From Rhodocytophaga rosea (GTDB lineage Bacteria > Bacteroidota > Bacteroidia > Cytophagales > 172606-1), in NCBI RefSeq assembly GCF_010119975.1, contig NZ_CP048222.1, positions 5,804,501-5,868,500 on the forward strand: 64,000 nt of DNA. The letters run 5' to 3'. How positions within the stretch are numbered: the stretch's first letter is position 1; the number at the start of each line of letters is the position of its first letter. The translations under genes and the position numbers were made by a program. Positions 61,006 to 64,000 of this stretch are shown piece after piece. The notes beneath the pieces were generated by a model. It was not told where the DNA came from. It did no database searches and saw nothing but the letters and a program-made list of their open reading frames with translations.

Positions 61006-64000
61006 ATGAAAAAAGCAATCCTGATTATTCTGGGAATATTTGTAGTATTACTGGGAGCCGCCTTTATTCTTCCGGTTGTCTACAAAGACGAGATTAAGGC
61101 AAAGATTGATAAAGAAATAGCAAAAAAGGTAGACGCCAACGTGTACTTTGATGCCGATGATTTCAGCGTAAGTTTATTTAAACACTTTCCGAATATTACA
61201 GCCTCTATGGAAAATTTTGGGGTGGTGGGAAAAGGTGTTTTCAAAAGTGATACCCTGGCTGCTATCAAGTCATTTGAGGTTACAGTAAATATTATGAGTG
61301 TGATCAGCGGCGATAAGATACAGGTGAAAGCCATTGATCTGGATGAACCCCGGATTCACGCCAAAGTATTGAAAGATGGAAAAGCCAACTGGGATATTTA
61401 TATCGCTGATCCTGCTGATACTGCCACCGTAGCCGATACTACTTCTTCTGAATTTGCCTTTGGTGTAGACAATTGGGCCATTAACAATGGCTATGTGGTA
61501 TACGACGACAGAACGATGCCTATGTATGCTCGAATTGTAGACCTCGACCATAGTGGCAGCGGCGATTTTACCCAGGATTTATTTGACTTAGTTACCCGTA
61601 CCCATGCAGAAAGAGTTACCGTATCTTATGATGGCGTAGAATACCTGTCTGATAAAAAGATAGATGCCGATATGACCCTGAGCATGAATCTGCCTGAGTC
61701 TAAATACACCTTCAAGGAAAATACAGTAAAGCTCAATGATTTTGCCTTTGGGTTTGATGGGTATGTAGCCATGCCGGATACCAACATCAACATGGATATT
61801 ACCTATAAGACCAAGGAGAGCACGTTCAAAAGCCTGTTGTCTCTGGTACCTGGTGTATACACCGAAAGTTTTAAAGATGTAAAAGCTGAAGGAACCATTG
61901 CCTTCGATGGGATGGCGAAAGGAACCTATAATGCCGTGCAAATGCCTGCTTTTATGGTAAATATTCTGGTAAAAGATGGCATGATGAAATATCCGGATCT
62001 GCCTACAGCTGTTAATAATATTAATGTGGATATGAAGGTGGATAATAAAGACGGTGTGATCGATAATACCATAATTGATATCAAGAAATTCCATGCTGAC
62101 CTGGGCAAAAACCCCATCGACGGACGTATTCTGGTAAAAGGGCTGACCAATTATGATGTAGATGCCAACATTCTGGCTAAACTCAACCTGGCTGAACTTA
62201 CCCAGATGTTCCCCATTGAAGGCTTAACGCTGAAAGGATTGTACAACCTGGATCTGAAAGCCAAAGGTGTATACAGCGAAGCGCAGAAACGTATGCCTGC
62301 TGTAAATGCCAGTATGAGTTTGCAGAACGGCTATGTAAAATCTAAGGATTTTCTGGCTCCGCTCGAACAAATGAGTTTTTCGTCTACTGTTCAAAACCAG
62401 TCCGGACAAATGGCAGATACCAAAATCCATGTGAAGGACTTTAATATGATGCTGGAAGGGGAACCGTTACACGCCAATGCTTATATCGAAAATTTAGACG
62501 ATTATACCTACGATGTGCAGGTAAAAGGTGCTGCTGACCTGACCAAAATGACCAAGATTTATCCGCTGGAAGGAATGACGTTGACTGGAAAAATCAAAGC
62601 AGATATTTCGACCAAAGGAAAAATGTCGGATGTAGAAGCAGAACGGTATGACCAGTTGCCGACCAGTGGCACGATGGAGATCAGCAATTTTACCTACAAT
62701 AGTGCTGATATGCCGCAGGGAATGAAAATCACCCATGCAGCGATGAACTTTACGCCGCAATACATCAACTTAACCGATTTTAGTGGATTTGCCGGAAAAA
62801 GCGACATTGCCATGAGTGGTACACTTTCCAATTATATTGCCTATCTGTTTAAGGAAAACCAGACCATTAAAGGCAATATGAATTTTGCTTCTAAGCAGTT
62901 TGATGTGAACGAATGGATGACCGAAGACCCGAATGCAGCTGCTACTACCACAGAGGAGCCATTAACGGTATTTGAAGTACCTAAAAATGTAGATTTTACA
63001 CTGGTTTCTACCCTCGGCAAAGTGCTATACGACAACATGTCTATGACCGACATGAATGGAACTATCATTGTGCGGGATGGAACTGTACGGATGGATAAAC
63101 TGGCTTTCAATAGCTTAGGCGGTAATTTTGTTACCAATGGAACCTACGATACAAAAGACATCAAAAATCCGAAATTCGATTTCGACCTCAATATCAACAA
63201 TGTAGCAGTTGCTGAGGCATACAAAACCTTCAATACCGTACAGGCGCTGATGCCACTGGCTAAAAATATTACCGGTAATTTTTCAACCGACTTTAAAATT
63301 GGTGGTGGCTTAGGCCAGGATATGATGCCATTGTATAATAGCTTAACCGGAGGCGGATTGATCAAATTAGCCAATGCGGTAGTGAAAGATGCGCCCATTC
63401 TGAGCAATCTGAGCAGTTTTACTAAACTGAATGATCTGAAAACCATTCAACTGAAAGATGTGTTGCTGCAAGCCGAAGTAAAAGACGGACGTATTCATTT
63501 CAAACCGTTTGATGTAGCAAGCGGACCTTATAAAATGAATATTGGCGGAAGTAATGGCATAGATGGTACCATGGATTACAAAGTGAAAATGGATATTCCA
63601 GCCGGACAATTGGGAGCAACTGTAAATAATGCCCTGGCTTCTCTTACCGGAAAACCAGCTGCTAATGCACAGAACATTAAATTAGACCTTAACATTGGTG
63701 GAACGTACAACCAGCCTAAAATCGGGCTAGCCGGAAGCAGTGCCAGTGGTACGGTGAAAGAAGCGGTAACCGAAGTAGTAAAAGATAAAGTGAATGCCGA
63801 AGTGGATAAAGCCAAGGCTGAAGCGGAAGCTAAGGCTAAGGCCGAAGCCGACCGTCTGAAAACTGAGGCAGAAGCCAAAGCAAAAGCAGAACAAGACCGT
63901 TTACAGAAGGAAGCTGAAGCTAAAAAGAAACAGCTGGAAGATGAAGCCAAAAAGAAAATAGAAGAAGAGAAGAAGAAGCTGAAAAACAAAATCTTCGGTG
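61006..64000 (+). CDS. AsmA-family protein (runs off the window)
   Basis: At least 998 residues with no stop before the window ends. An N-terminal membrane anchor (MKKAILIILGIFVVLLGAAF) is followed by a long beta-rich periplasmic part with AsmA/TamB-like repeats (LDEPRIHAKVLKDGKANWDIY near residue 110; MDKLAFNSLGGNFVTNGTYD near 695). From about 925 there is a charged Ala/Glu/Lys coiled coil (KAEAEAKAKAEADRLKTEAE). AsmA-like proteins are linked to phospholipid transport between membranes. No upstream operon partner; a good promoter lies 200 nt before the ATG. Confidence 0.9.
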   Translation, partial: MKKAILIILGIFVVLLGAAFILPVVYKDEIKAKIDKEIAKKVDANVYFDADDFSVSLFKHFPNITASMENFGVVGKGVFKSDTLAAIKSFEVTVNIMSVISGDKIQVKAIDLDEPRIHAKVLKDGKANWDIYIADPADTATVADTTSSEFAFGVDNWAINNGYVVYDDRTMPMYARIVDLDHSGSGDFTQDLFDLVTRTHAERVTVSYDGVEYLSDKKIDADMTLSMNLPESKYTFKENTVKLNDFAFGFDGYVAMPDTNINMDITYKTKESTFKSLLSLVPGVYTESFKDVKAEGTIAFDGMAKGTYNAVQMPAFMVNILVKDGMMKYPDLPTAVNNINVDMKVDNKDGVIDNTIIDIKKFHADLGKNPIDGRILVKGLTNYDVDANILAKLNLAELTQMFPIEGLTLKGLYNLDLKAKGVYSEAQKRMPAVNASMSLQNGYVKSKDFLAPLEQMSFSSTVQNQSGQMADTKIHVKDFNMMLEGEPLHANAYIENLDDYTYDVQVKGAADLTKMTKIYPLEGMTLTGKIKADISTKGKMSDVEAERYDQLPTSGTMEISNFTYNSADMPQGMKITHAAMNFTPQYINLTDFSGFAGKSDIAMSGTLSNYIAYLFKENQTIKGNMNFASKQFDVNEWMTEDPNAAATTTEEPLTVFEVPKNVDFTLVSTLGKVLYDNMSMTDMNGTIIVRDGTVRMDKLAFNSLGGNFVTNGTYDTKDIKNPKFDFDLNINNVAVAEAYKTFNTVQALMPLAKNITGNFSTDFKIGGGLGQDMMPLYNSLTGGGLIKLANAVVKDAPILSNLSSFTKLNDLKTIQLKDVLLQAEVKDGRIHFKPFDVASGPYKMNIGGSNGIDGTMDYKVKMDIPAGQLGATVNNALASLTGKPAANAQNIKLDLNIGGTYNQPKIGLAGSSASGTVKEAVTEVVKDKVNAEVDKAKAEAEAKAKAEADRLKTEAEAKAKAEQDRLQKEAEAKKKQLEDEAKKKIEEEKKKLKNKIFG

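Overview
The window is about 64 kb of a moderately AT-rich chromosome from a gliding, type IX secretion (T9SS) Bacteroidota. Cytophagales is most likely (Rhodocytophaga-like, a weak inference). The evidence is the gldD/gldE pair, a PorE-like OmpA/PD40 protein, a T9SS sorting domain, DUF6702 and YfiR-family proteins, few Shine-Dalgarno sequences, and many TAnnTTTG -7 promoter elements. I see no insertion sequence, prophage, CRISPR array or rRNA.

Layout. 0-9 kb: housekeeping genes (dapF, rplS, ypdA, pyrD, ftsK, lolA, pyrF, a thioredoxin-like ferredoxin). 9-20 kb: lon, the PorE-like protein, a DUF6702 gene, recG, and the mutY-ssb-gldE-gldD block. 20-28 kb: HU, a TPR protein, a 29-residue AURKAIP1/COX24-type protein, RNase G, two tandem YfiR genes, prfA, a beta-helix lipoprotein and a VTT membrane protein. 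28-37 kb: a huge secreted sugar-dehydrogenase-like repeat protein with a frameshift before its T9SS tail, about 1 kb of AT-rich non-coding DNA, and a secreted TPR-CHAT protein.

36.9-43.6 kb is the most unusual part, an RNA island. A WYL regulator fused to a PhyH-type dioxygenase is divergent from a Ro60 (TROVE-vWA) gene. Ro60 is followed, with tight spacing, by seven Y-RNA-like elements sharing TGYCGTA-N11(12)-CTTCG and a 3' GCTTGTWRC-type motif. Six carry a TPsiC arm; in Y1, Y3, Y5 and Y7 the acceptor stem is also closed on itself and followed by a D arm, so the tRNA domain is circularly permuted, with the Y stem where the anticodon loop should be. Among them are two small protein genes (one DUF3841), a tRNA-Lys(UUU) and a tRNA-like RNA with a 138-nt structured insert. 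A terminator at 43397 ends the block, and tRNA-Lys(CUU) follows. The modules look derived from different tRNAs (Leu-like, Gly-like, Lys-like).

43.6-49.2 kb: a candidate small RNA, two paralogous secreted unknowns, a small membrane protein and a PQQ-dehydrogenase/cytochrome c gene broken by two frameshifts. All three frameshifts in the window are one-base losses in G4 runs, so sequencing error is a serious alternative to decay.

49.4-60.5 kb: an inorganic-carbon uptake cluster (outer-membrane porin, SulP transporter, DabA, DabB) next to an OmpR-type response regulator and histidine kinase. The divergent sulP and dabA promoters each have four TTTAAT repeats at exactly 11-bp spacing, ending exactly 10 nt before a CAnnTTTG -7 element. 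Related arrays lie upstream of the response regulator gene and of the candidate small RNA, which suggests one regulon. The window ends inside a long AsmA-family gene.
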